The notes beneath the pieces were generated by a model. It ran no database searches, had not been told where the DNA came from, and saw only the letters and a list, made by a program, of their open reading frames with translations. A program made the translations under genes and the position numbers. 64,000 bases of DNA from JALYOC01 sp036675345 (lineage in GTDB: Bacteria; Myxococcota; Myxococcia; Myxococcales; Myxococcaceae): assembly GCA_036675345.1 (NCBI GenBank), contig JAKFFE010000020.1:372001-436000 (forward strand). The letters run 5' to 3'. Below, one piece after another: positions 8,885-16,798 of this stretch (positions are counted from its first letter, which is position 1; each line of letters starts with the position of its first letter).

Positions 8885-9388
8885 ATGATCGCCCAGCGAT
8901 ACATCGACCATCTGAGGTCCCAGGGCATTCCCTACATGAGGCGTCCGCACTCCCGCGCGGTGGCGGGTCAGGAGGTCGCCCAGGTGCTGGGGATCAGCGG
9001 CTGGCGGGTGGCCAAGTCGGTGCTGGTGGAGGCGGACGGCAAGCGCTGGATGATCGTGCTCCCGGTGGCGGAACAGGTCAGCCTGGGGCGGCTGGCCAGC
9101 GTGCTGCACGCGGACTCGCTCCGGCTGCTGCAGGAGAGCGAGCTGCAGGGGTTGTTCCCTGACTGCGAGCTGGGCGCGGAGCCTCCCTTTGGCACCCTCT
9201 ACAACCTGCCGGTGATCATCGACCGTCGGCTGGCGATGCTGGGCGCGATGATCATCCGCGCCGGCTCCCACGAGGAGTGCCTGGCGATCCCGGTGGAGGA
9301 CTACCTGCGGGTGGAACGCCCCCGGGTGGCGGCGATCGGCGTGCTGCCCGAACGGGAGGCGGAGTCGATGGCGGAGTCGCGGATCTAG
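8885..9388 (+). CDS. YbaK/ProRS-associated-domain aminoacyl-tRNA deacylase
   Basis: This 167-residue single-domain protein matches the YbaK/aminoacyl-tRNA-synthetase-associated fold, which hydrolyses mischarged tRNAs such as Ala- or Cys-tRNA(Pro). Supporting segments are RPHSRAVAGQEVAQVLGISG, VAKSVLVEADGKRWMIVLP with the conserved Lys, and the C-terminal PPFGTLYNLPVIID loop. The ATG follows AGGAGAGGAGGCAGGCC, a strong ribosome site. The last 20 residues are a charged tail beyond the domain. The tRNA specificity cannot be assigned from sequence. Confidence 0.82.
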   Translation: MIAQRYIDHLRSQGIPYMRRPHSRAVAGQEVAQVLGISGWRVAKSVLVEADGKRWMIVLPVAEQVSLGRLASVLHADSLRLLQESELQGLFPDCELGAEPPFGTLYNLPVIIDRRLAMLGAMIIRAGSHEECLAIPVEDYLRVERPRVAAIGVLPEREAESMAESRI

Positions 9389-9400
9389 CAGCCCTGGGGT

Positions 9401-9979
9401 CTACAGCCCCAGCACGTCCATTCCGCCGGCGCTTCCCTCGAAGGACTTGGTGACGATCACCTTGAAGGTCAGCCCCTCCAGCTGCAGCTGCAGCGGGAGC
9501 ACGTCCCCCAGCCCCACCGAGGAGACCGTGTTGGCGGCCACCAGCCACATCGTCTCCTGCCGCACCGCCGCCGCCAGCTGGGGGTTGGTGATGGTCTGCG
9601 CGGTCCGGGAGCCGGGCCCGAAGGTGGTGGGCGCGACCAGCGGCAGCGCCTGGGGGAAGTAGGCGGGCGGGTTGGCCTCGGTGAACAGGAACGGGGTCTC
9701 CGCGGTGGCGGTGCCCCGGACCCCGAACGGCAGCACGTACAGCTGGAACTGCAGGGTGGTGCCGTCGGAGGTGTTCACCGCGAAGGCCTCCCCCTCCACG
9801 CTGATCACGGTGATCGATCCCCGCGCCTCCTCCGGCATCGGGATCGCCAGCTCGGCGAAGCCGTCCAAGCCGATGGAGGTGACCGGGATCGACAGATCCA
9901 CCGGGGTGGTCTGGACCTCGATCTCCGCCGAGCAGCCAGACGCCAGCAACGTCAACACCGCCAGGGTGCGCAGGTTCAT
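9401..9979 (-). CDS. Lipoprotein of unknown function
   Basis: The 192-residue product begins MNLRTLAVLTLLASGCSAE, with a clear lipobox (LASGC). The mature part is beta-rich with no motif I recognise. Its ATG overlaps the stop of the upstream gene (ATGA, 9976-9979), so translation is probably coupled to the predicted outer-membrane protein encoded there. The two may act together at the outer membrane, but this is inference. Confidence 0.75.
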   Translation of the reverse strand: MNLRTLAVLTLLASGCSAEIEVQTTPVDLSIPVTSIGLDGFAELAIPMPEEARGSITVISVEGEAFAVNTSDGTTLQFQLYVLPFGVRGTATAETPFLFTEANPPAYFPQALPLVAPTTFGPGSRTAQTITNPQLAAAVRQETMWLVAANTVSSVGLGDVLPLQLQLEGLTFKVIVTKSFEGSAGGMDVLGL

Positions 9980-10689
9980 CGGAAGCTCCAGGCCAGGTCC
10001 AGCACCGGGGCGAAGGGGAAGGAGCCAAGCATCGGATCTTCGATTCCCACGTAGGCCACTCCCAGTGTGACCTGTCCGGTCTCTCCGCCGAAGCGGAGGC
10101 CGGCGGCGCCGCGGAAGAAGGGCGCGCTGGCCGGCGGGGGGGTGGTCTCCACCCGGCCCGGATAGCCGCGGACGCCTCCCTCCACGATCAACCCCCACGC
10201 GGGGGTGAGCTGGAACTTGGCGCCGGCGGTGAGCGAGGCGGTGGTCTCCGACATCAGCTCCAGCTTGCCCTCCAGCTGCAGCAACAGGCTGCCCAGCTCG
10301 ACCCCGTACACCCCATAGAAGCTGGGGCCGGAGAGCGCCGGTTCATAGCGCCGCAGCTGAGACTCCTGGGTGTTGAGCAGCGCCGAGTAGACCGGGGTCC
10401 CCACGAACTGCGAGTAGCGGGCCCCCAGCACCAGCCGGTGCACGTCCAGCCGGGCGCCCCAGCGCAGGCCACCGTTGAGCACCAGCACCAGATCTCCCAG
10501 CAGCGAGGTGTCCAGGGCGAAGCCGGCGGGCAGCGCAATCGCGCTGCGCTGCAGCCCCAGCACCGGGGCGTCCACCACCTCCGCGGCGTCGGTGGTGAGC
10601 AAGCGGCCGTTGGAGGCCAGGGCGGGACCGGAGGCGAACAGCACGCCCACCAGGCCCAGGAGGAGCACACGTCGAGGGGGAGAAACCAT
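9976..10689 (-). CDS. Predicted outer-membrane beta-barrel protein
   Basis: The 237-residue protein has a signal peptide (RRVLLLGLVGVLFASGPALAS). Alternating hydrophobic and polar residues with many Gly and Tyr follow, and it ends in an aromatic-then-basic WSFR, as in outer-membrane barrels. There are no catalytic motifs. It is translationally coupled by an ATGA overlap to the downstream lipoprotein gene, and a third exported-protein gene lies 73 bp upstream on the same strand. A transport or porin-like role is possible but not shown. Confidence 0.7.
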   Translation of the reverse strand: MVSPPRRVLLLGLVGVLFASGPALASNGRLLTTDAAEVVDAPVLGLQRSAIALPAGFALDTSLLGDLVLVLNGGLRWGARLDVHRLVLGARYSQFVGTPVYSALLNTQESQLRRYEPALSGPSFYGVYGVELGSLLLQLEGKLELMSETTASLTAGAKFQLTPAWGLIVEGGVRGYPGRVETTPPPASAPFFRGAAGLRFGGETGQVTLGVAYVGIEDPMLGSFPFAPVLDLAWSFR

Positions 10690-10762
10690 GGAGTGGCCGC
10701 ACGCTCTTTCGGGGCGCGGTCCCCCACAATGTCGGGTCCGGGAGACTGTCCGGAAGGGAACG

Positions 10763-11284
10763 TCAGCCGGCGTCAGGGACCGCCGGCACCGACTGCAGCA
10801 GCCGCCGGGTCAGCTCCACGGAGCCTTCATGTCCCTCGCCCAGCCAGGTGGTGGTGAGGTTGCAGGGCGAGTCGTCGTCCCAGGCGGTCAGCTGCTCCGC
10901 GTTGGGCCGGGAGGCGGCGCGCACCGCGGCCCGGCCCAGCCCGGGGAGGTCGGTGCCCTCCTGCTCCAGCAGCGCCTCCTTCATCCGCTGCAGCTGGCGA
11001 TCAGTGGACGCGTGCCGGCAGTCGAAGGCCAGGGTGAGGTGAGCGGAGTCCTTGCGGAAGGCGCAGAGGGTCAGCCCCTCGGGCGCGGCCAGCCGGGGAG
11101 GAGGCAGCTGCTGCCAGCCGTCCAGCAGCTGGGTGCGCAGCTCCTGCGGAAAGTGCTCCGCGCACAGGGCCAGGCCCCGCGCCAGGGCCGCCTCCTGTTC
11201 CAGCGCGGTGCCAGCGTCCGGCGCCGACCGGTCCGAGCAGCCCAACACCCCCACCGCGGCAGCCACCCACCACCCACGTCCCAT
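10763..11284 (-). CDS. Lipoprotein of unknown function
   Basis: A 173-residue protein starts MGRGWWVAAAVGVLGCSDRS, where VLGC is a likely lipobox. The mature part has several cysteines (LALCAEHF, LTLCAFRKD, DCRHAS and SPCNLTT) that could form disulfides in the periplasm, and is otherwise helical and alanine-rich. I recognise no family. It is first in a run of three minus-strand genes for exported proteins (with 9976-10689 and 9401-9979). Confidence 0.7.
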   Translation of the reverse strand: MGRGWWVAAAVGVLGCSDRSAPDAGTALEQEAALARGLALCAEHFPQELRTQLLDGWQQLPPPRLAAPEGLTLCAFRKDSAHLTLAFDCRHASTDRQLQRMKEALLEQEGTDLPGLGRAAVRAASRPNAEQLTAWDDDSPCNLTTTWLGEGHEGSVELTRRLLQSVPAVPDAG

Positions 11285-11394
11285 GGGCGGACTCTACCTG
11301 TCCGGCCCCGCGCCTCCAGTTCCGCGGGAGGGACCGTCAGCCCGGGGGCTTCGCTTGCGGCCCTGTTGGCAGCGGTGCTACCCGTGCTCCTCCG

Positions 11395-11610
11395 ATGAAG
11401 CCCCCTGGTCTGGCTCTCCTGGTGGTCTGCGCGTCGCTGCTCACCGCCTGCGAGAAGGAGCCCTGCGCCCCGCCCTACTCCTGTCCCACCACCCTGGACG
11501 GCGGGATGGCCACCGTGGACTGCATGCCCCCGGGAGACGGCGCGCCGGAGTGCAGCGGGCAGTGTCACGCCTGGCTGCTGGAGCAGTGCGACGTGACCTT
11601 CCTGTTCTGA
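11395..11610 (+). CDS. Small cysteine-rich lipoprotein
   Basis: The 71-residue product starts MKPPGLALLVVCASLLTACEKE, a lipoprotein signal with lipobox LTAC. The short mature part has seven cysteines besides the lipid-modified one within about 50 residues (CAPPYSC, DCMPPGDG, ECSGQCHAW and QCDV), suggesting a disulfide-stabilised mini-domain. No strong ribosome site is visible, so expression is uncertain. It ends 3 bp from the convergent SDR-like gene. Confidence 0.6.
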   Translation: MKPPGLALLVVCASLLTACEKEPCAPPYSCPTTLDGGMATVDCMPPGDGAPECSGQCHAWLLEQCDVTFLF

Positions 11611-11613
11611 GCC

Positions 11614-12264
11614 TCAGGGAGCGGTCAGGTTCCGCTTCGCCGCCCGGACCAGCTCCCACAGGGATTCGCCCTCCAGCGCCCGGTTGAGAGGGGCGCGGCG
11701 GAGGCCGGCCTCCAGCAGGGCATCCACCAGCTCCTCCACCAGGATCGGCCTGTAGCGGACCAGCTTGTCCGCCACCCACCGGAAGGGAGGGGGGACGTTG
11801 TGCCCCGCGCCGATGAAGGCGGAGGGGCGGAGGATGGTGAAGGAGATCCCGCTGTCCACCACCAGCTTCTCCGCCTGCGCCTTGGCCTTCAGATACGCGC
11901 CCATCGGCTTGCCCGCACCCACCGAGGAGAGGAGCACCAGGTGATCCACGCCCGCGTCCTGGGCCGCCGCCACCAGCTGCCGGGTGGTCCCGATGTCGGA
12001 GGTCTCGTAGGTGTCGCCGCTCTTGAAGCGCTTGCGCATGGTGCCGATCAGCTGGAGCACCGTGCTGCATCCGGCCATCGCCGAGGCCAGCGCCGCGCGG
12101 TCCGACAGCTCCACCACCGCCGCGTGGGGAGGAAGGTTTCCCTTGGCGGCGGTCGCCGGCCGGACCAGCGGCACGTGCGCAATCCCTCGCGCCTGCGCCG
12201 TCTGCACCAGCACGCTCCCCACCGCTCCCGTCGACCCGGCCACAAACAGTTTTCGCGGATTCAT
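11614..12264 (-). CDS. NAD(P)-binding NmrA/atypical SDR-family protein
   Basis: The 216-residue protein opens with the Rossmann glycine motif (FVAGSTGAVGSVLV). It continues with a SSVGAGKP segment and a YLKAKAQAEKLV segment that holds the Tyr-x3-Lys-like helix of atypical short-chain dehydrogenases, followed by FTILRPSAFIGAGHN. Relatives include NAD(P)H-binding sensors and sugar-nucleotide or quinone reductases. The length fits the short NmrA-like/YwnB-type group. The substrate is unknown. It is monocistronic, convergent with the small lipoprotein. Confidence 0.82.
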   Translation of the reverse strand: MNPRKLFVAGSTGAVGSVLVQTAQARGIAHVPLVRPATAAKGNLPPHAAVVELSDRAALASAMAGCSTVLQLIGTMRKRFKSGDTYETSDIGTTRQLVAAAQDAGVDHLVLLSSVGAGKPMGAYLKAKAQAEKLVVDSGISFTILRPSAFIGAGHNVPPPFRWVADKLVRYRPILVEELVDALLEAGLRRAPLNRALEGESLWELVRAAKRNLTAP

Positions 12265-12418
12265 CGCTCCACCCCACTAACGTGTCTCCCGCGGGGAGGG
12301 CTACCCTTTCGGTCGCCCGGTCGCCCCTGCGTTGCCTGCCGGGGGCTTCCTCGCCGCAGCGAGCCGCGCCGCACCCGGTCCCCAGGCGGCAGTGGAGTCC
12401 CTCTGTCCGGCCCCCGAC

Positions 12419-13606
12419 TCAGTCGGCGCCGGGCGCCTCGGCGTTCACCAGCCCCGGGGTGGAGACCGCGGGTCTGGCGATCTGCTGATCGACGCCCGGA
12501 CGGCGGTGCTTGGCCACCGGCTCCAGGCGGATCGGCCGGCCGGTGCTGGCGGACTCGTAGGCGGCCTCGATCACCCGCACGTCGGCCAGGCCCTCCAGGC
12601 CGTCGGGTTCGGGGCGGCGGTGCTCCAGCACGCAGCCGGAGAAGTAGATCAGCTCCGGGGCGAACTGGTCCCGCTGCTCTACCCGGTGGGTCCGGGTCTT
12701 GCCCTTCTTGTCGGTGACCGACAGGGTCAGCTCCCCCTGGTACTCGTAGGCGTTCTCCAGGCTCAACTGTCCCTCGGTGCCCAGCAGCTGGTAGCGGGCG
12801 GTGGCCGCGGCGCCGAAGCTGACCGCGAAGCTGGCCAGGCGGTCCCCGGGGAAGCGCAGCAGCACGCTGGCCCCCTCCTCGGTGTCCACGAAGCGGGCGT
12901 CTCTTCCGGTGGCGGTCTGGGCGTACACCTCCACCGGCTCGGCGCGGAACAGGTAGCGGGCGGCGTTGAGGCAGTACACCCCGATGTCCCACAGCACCCC
13001 GCCGCCCAGCTCTCGCTGGGTCCGGATGTTGTCCTTGGCCACCTGGTAGCTGAAGGTGGAGTTGAAGATCCGCGGCTCGCCGATCACCCCCGAGCGCACC
13101 GCCTCCATCGCCTGGAGGTTGGCCTCCTCGAAGTGCAGCCGGTACGCGATCATCAGCCGCACCCCCGCCGCGTCGCAGGCGGCGATCATCCGGTGGCAGT
13201 CCTCGGTGCTCACCGCCATCGGCTTCTCGCACAGCACGTGCAGCCCCAGCCGGGCGCAGCGCTGGGTGAACTCCGCGTGCAGGTGGTTGGGCAGGGCCAG
13301 GTACACCGCCTCCACCCCGGTCTCGGCCACGCAGCGTTCCAGCTCCTCGTACCGGTAGACCTTCACCTTGTACTTGCGGGCCAGCCGCGCCTGCTTCTCC
13401 GGATCGCCGGTCACCAGCGCCCCCAGTCGCGAGTTCTCCTGGGCGTGGGCGAAGGCCGGCAGCACCGCCGTCTGGGCGATGTGCCCCAGCCCCACCACCG
13501 CGTAGGAGAGCTGCCGGGTCTCCACCGCCACCCGCTTCGCCTTCGCCCGGGCGGTCCGCCCGCTCAGTGGCCACCGGCGCTTCTTCGTCCCCACCTTTCG
13601 AGCCAT
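12419..13606 (-). CDS. Gfo/Idh/MocA-family oxidoreductase
   Basis: An NAD(P)-dependent oxidoreductase of the glucose-fructose oxidoreductase family, about 395 residues. A basic N-terminal extension of about 35 residues precedes the Rossmann fold (YAVVGLGHIAQTAVLPAF). The family motif LCEKPMAV is present, and the conserved substrate-side segment GGGVLWDIGVYCLNAARYLF contains the Asp and downstream residues used in catalysis. These enzymes oxidise or epimerise sugars and related polyols. The extension (MARKVGTKKRRW) resembles neither a Tat nor a Sec signal. The start at 13606 is preferred. An ATG at 13612 is also in frame. Confidence 0.88.
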   Translation of the reverse strand: MARKVGTKKRRWPLSGRTARAKAKRVAVETRQLSYAVVGLGHIAQTAVLPAFAHAQENSRLGALVTGDPEKQARLARKYKVKVYRYEELERCVAETGVEAVYLALPNHLHAEFTQRCARLGLHVLCEKPMAVSTEDCHRMIAACDAAGVRLMIAYRLHFEEANLQAMEAVRSGVIGEPRIFNSTFSYQVAKDNIRTQRELGGGVLWDIGVYCLNAARYLFRAEPVEVYAQTATGRDARFVDTEEGASVLLRFPGDRLASFAVSFGAAATARYQLLGTEGQLSLENAYEYQGELTLSVTDKKGKTRTHRVEQRDQFAPELIYFSGCVLEHRRPEPDGLEGLADVRVIEAAYESASTGRPIRLEPVAKHRRPGVDQQIARPAVSTPGLVNAEAPGAD

Positions 13607-13727
13607 GCACACAAGGTCCGCACGGCACCCGCTGCCTTCACCCCGGGCGGCGCCTGCCTGCCCGCCCCTCGTGCACCGCCGCCGAATTCACTGCAATCCC
13701 ACCGCTTTTTGGTGAAGAAGGTCCGCA

Positions 13728-16700
13728 ATGGTGAAGCTGGTCGAAGGAATGAAGGTCCGCTACCTGCCGCAGGCGGAGTGGGGCGTGGGACATCTGGTGG
13801 CGGTGGACGCCGAGGGAAAGGCGGAGATCCTCTTCCCCGCCCGTGCCGGGGGGCCGGTGACCGTCTCCACCAAGGGCGGCACCGTGGTCCCCCACCAGCT
13901 CACGGTGGGAGATTCGATCCGTGACGCCAAGGGCCGCGCCGGCTTCATCACCGGCGAGGAGCCCGGCGGGCGGGGGCTGCGCCGCTACACCCTCAAGTAC
14001 GAGGACGGCACCGAGGACGAGCTCCCGGAGTCGGAGGTGCGGGCCACCGCCCCCCGCCCGGATCTGATCTCCACCCTCCGTGAGGGCCGGGTGGGGGACG
14101 CCCGCTCCTTCCTCCTCCGCCGTCAGGCGCTGGTGCTGGACGACGAGCGCCGCTGCGATGCGCTGGGCGCGCTGTTCGCCTCCCGGGTGATGGTCAAGCC
14201 GCACCAGGTGGGGGTGGTGCAGCGGGTGCTCTCCGCCCGCCGGCCGCGCTTCGTGCTGGCGGACGAGGTGGGCCTGGGAAAGACCATCGAGGCGGGGATG
14301 ATCTTCTCCGCGCTGCGGCTGGCCGGGCTGGCCCGGCGGGTGCTGGTGGTCTCCCCCAGCCACCTGACCGTGCAGTGGCTGGCGGAGCTCTTCCACAAGT
14401 TCAACCAGCTGTTCACCCTGATGGACGGGGATCGCTACGTCTCCTCGATGAAGGAGCGCCCGGAGATCTCCCCCTGGGCCCGCTTCGACAAGGTGGTGAC
14501 CAGCCTGGAGCTGCTGGCCCGCAGCGAGGAGGACCGCAAGGAGACCGGGGATCCGGCCGCCTACTGGGACCTGGTGATCATCGACGAGGCCCACCACCTC
14601 AAGGGGGAGAAGGCCTACGAGGCGGCCCAGGCGCTGGCCAACAACAGCTGGGGCCTGCTGCTGCTGACCGCCACCCCGATGCAGCTGGATCCGGCCGAGT
14701 ACCACGACCTGCTCACCCTGATTGACCCCGGCACCGCCCCCACCCTGGAGGGCTTCGAGTCCCGGCTGGCCCGGCAGGAGGAGCTGTCGGAGGCGGTGCG
14801 GGCGTTGCTGGAGGGAGGCAACGCCGCGGCCACCGCCAAGAAGCTGTCCGCCCGCTTCCCTGGGGACGAGACCCTCAAGCGGCTCAAGGATCGCGACGCG
14901 GTGCTGGAGCATCTGGCCGAGACCTACAGCCTCTCCGACCACCTGATCCGCAACCGCCGCGCGGTGGTGGGAGGGTTCGCCGCGCGCAAGCTGGTCCGGC
15001 ACCCGGTCCAGCCCTCCGCCAAGGAGCTGGAGGCGCGGGCCACCGCGGTGGACGCGCTGGCCGGCGCGCAGCTCAAGGGCGCGGCGCTCTCCGGGATCCT
15101 GCGTCGGATGGAGTCCAGCGCCGCCGCCTTCCACGCCGCGGTGCTGGGCAGCAAGGCGCTGGCGCCCCGGTTGATGGATCTCACCCTCCCGGCGCGCGAC
15201 TCCAAGTACGAGGCCTTCTTGAAGGTGCTCAAGGGGATCTGGGCCCAGGAGCCGGGCGCCAAGGTGCTGGTGTTCACCGAGAGCCGCGACACCCTGGAGC
15301 TGCTGCAAAAGGAGCTGGGCCGGGACGCAATCGTGGCCCTGGGCTACCACGGCGAGCTGGCGCTGCTGGAGCGCGACCGCCAGGTGGCGCGCTTCCGCGA
15401 CCCGGAGGGTCCCAAGGTCCTGATCTGCACCGAGGTGGGTGGCGAGGGCCGCAACTTCCAGTTCGCCCACCACCTGGTGAACTACGACCTCCCCTGGAGC
15501 CCCTCCACCATGGAGCAGCGGATCGGCCGGCTGGATCGGATCGGCCAGCTGCACCCGGTGCAGATCCACGTCTTCGACTCCCAGGGGACCCTCTCCGCGG
15601 AGGTGCTGGCGATCCTGGCCGACGCGGTGGGCGTGTTCGGGGAGACGGTGGGCGGCCTGGACGCGGTGCTGGAGGAGGTGGAGCCGAGGCTGACCGAGCT
15701 GGCCCTGCTCTCCCCCGAGGAGCGGCGCGCCTACCGGGAGACGCTGGCGGCGCGGGTGCAGGAGGCGCGGGCCTCGGTGCAGCGCGCCTACGATCCCCTG
15801 CTGGACCTGCGCAGCTTCGACCGCGGCGCGGTGGCGGAGCTGGTCCGGCGGGCGAAGATCCGGATGGGGATGGAGGAGGAGCAGGAGGAGGACGCGGAGG
15901 AGGAAGAGGCCGACGGCGAGGACGCAGAGACGATCGACGACGGGCTGCAGGCCATCTCCCGGGATCTGGACGAGCGGCTGGAGGAGTCGGTCACCGAGCT
16001 GGCCGCCCGGGTGGGGCTGGGGGTGGACACCGAGGAGCAGGTGGACGCCTTCCAGTGCGCCTTCCACTTCGGCCACGCGCTGAACGTGGAGGCGCTGCCG
16101 GGGATCGACATCCAGGAGGAGAAGACCGTGCTGGGCACCTTCTGGCGGGACACCGCGGTGGACCAGGAGGAGATCGAATACTTCGCCACCGGTCATCCGA
16201 TCGTGGAGTCGCTGTTCGGCTTTCTGCGCGATGGGCCCTATGGTCGCAACGGTGTCCGGTTCATCGAACGCCGGGGGCCGCTGAAGGCCAAGGGGATGGA
16301 GCTGCTCTTCCACCTGGTGCCCCCGGAGGCGGAGGACACCTCGCCCGGCGCCAAGGTCCCCTCCCGGCAGCTGTCCCGCTTCCTGGATCAGCAGCTGCTG
16401 CGGGTGGCGGTGGCCCTGGGTCCCAACGCGGTGCCGCGGGTGGATGGCAGCCTGCTCCCGGCGCTGGAGACGGAGGGCAAGTCGCTCAAGGGGGACGAGA
16501 TCCGGGTGGCCTTCCCCGACCTGACTGACTTTGTGGAGCCGGCGGTGGCCGCCGGCACCGCGGAGGCCGAACGGCAGATGCGGGAGGTGGCCAGGAAGGC
16601 CCGGACCCGCATCGAGGCCGAGCGGGACACCGTGCTCCGCCGGATGAAGCTCTCCTTGACCCACCAGGGGCTGGACCCCCAGGTGATCGACGCGCAGCTA

Positions 16701-16796
16701 CACGCCGAGCAGACCCACTACGCAGCGCTGCTGCGGTCCCTGGAGGCGCTGAAGGTCAACCTGGATGCGGCCTGCGGGTTCGTGATCAACCGCTAG
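13728..16796 (+). CDS. RapA/HepA-like SNF2-family ATPase
   Basis: This 1022-residue SNF2/SWI2 translocase is related to RapA, the RNA-polymerase-recycling factor. The N-terminal 100 residues look like tandem Tudor/KOW-like beta domains, as in RapA. Walker A is DEVGLGKT (residues 179-186) and the DEAH box is VIIDEAHHLKG. Motif III is LLLTATPMQL. The C-terminal helicase lobe has ICTEVGGEGRNFQ and the arginine-finger segment MEQRIGRLDRIGQ. A strongly acidic stretch sits near residues 715-735. It is shorter and differently ended than E. coli RapA (968) at the C-terminus, so it may act on other nucleoprotein substrates. It is a single gene, convergent with the mosaic lipoprotein 2 bp away. Confidence 0.9.
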   Translation: MVKLVEGMKVRYLPQAEWGVGHLVAVDAEGKAEILFPARAGGPVTVSTKGGTVVPHQLTVGDSIRDAKGRAGFITGEEPGGRGLRRYTLKYEDGTEDELPESEVRATAPRPDLISTLREGRVGDARSFLLRRQALVLDDERRCDALGALFASRVMVKPHQVGVVQRVLSARRPRFVLADEVGLGKTIEAGMIFSALRLAGLARRVLVVSPSHLTVQWLAELFHKFNQLFTLMDGDRYVSSMKERPEISPWARFDKVVTSLELLARSEEDRKETGDPAAYWDLVIIDEAHHLKGEKAYEAAQALANNSWGLLLLTATPMQLDPAEYHDLLTLIDPGTAPTLEGFESRLARQEELSEAVRALLEGGNAAATAKKLSARFPGDETLKRLKDRDAVLEHLAETYSLSDHLIRNRRAVVGGFAARKLVRHPVQPSAKELEARATAVDALAGAQLKGAALSGILRRMESSAAAFHAAVLGSKALAPRLMDLTLPARDSKYEAFLKVLKGIWAQEPGAKVLVFTESRDTLELLQKELGRDAIVALGYHGELALLERDRQVARFRDPEGPKVLICTEVGGEGRNFQFAHHLVNYDLPWSPSTMEQRIGRLDRIGQLHPVQIHVFDSQGTLSAEVLAILADAVGVFGETVGGLDAVLEEVEPRLTELALLSPEERRAYRETLAARVQEARASVQRAYDPLLDLRSFDRGAVAELVRRAKIRMGMEEEQEEDAEEEEADGEDAETIDDGLQAISRDLDERLEESVTELAARVGLGVDTEEQVDAFQCAFHFGHALNVEALPGIDIQEEKTVLGTFWRDTAVDQEEIEYFATGHPIVESLFGFLRDGPYGRNGVRFIERRGPLKAKGMELLFHLVPPEAEDTSPGAKVPSRQLSRFLDQQLLRVAVALGPNAVPRVDGSLLPALETEGKSLKGDEIRVAFPDLTDFVEPAVAAGTAEAERQMREVARKARTRIEAERDTVLRRMKLSLTHQGLDPQVIDAQLHAEQTHYAALLRSLEALKVNLDAACGFVINR

Positions 16797-16798
16797 GC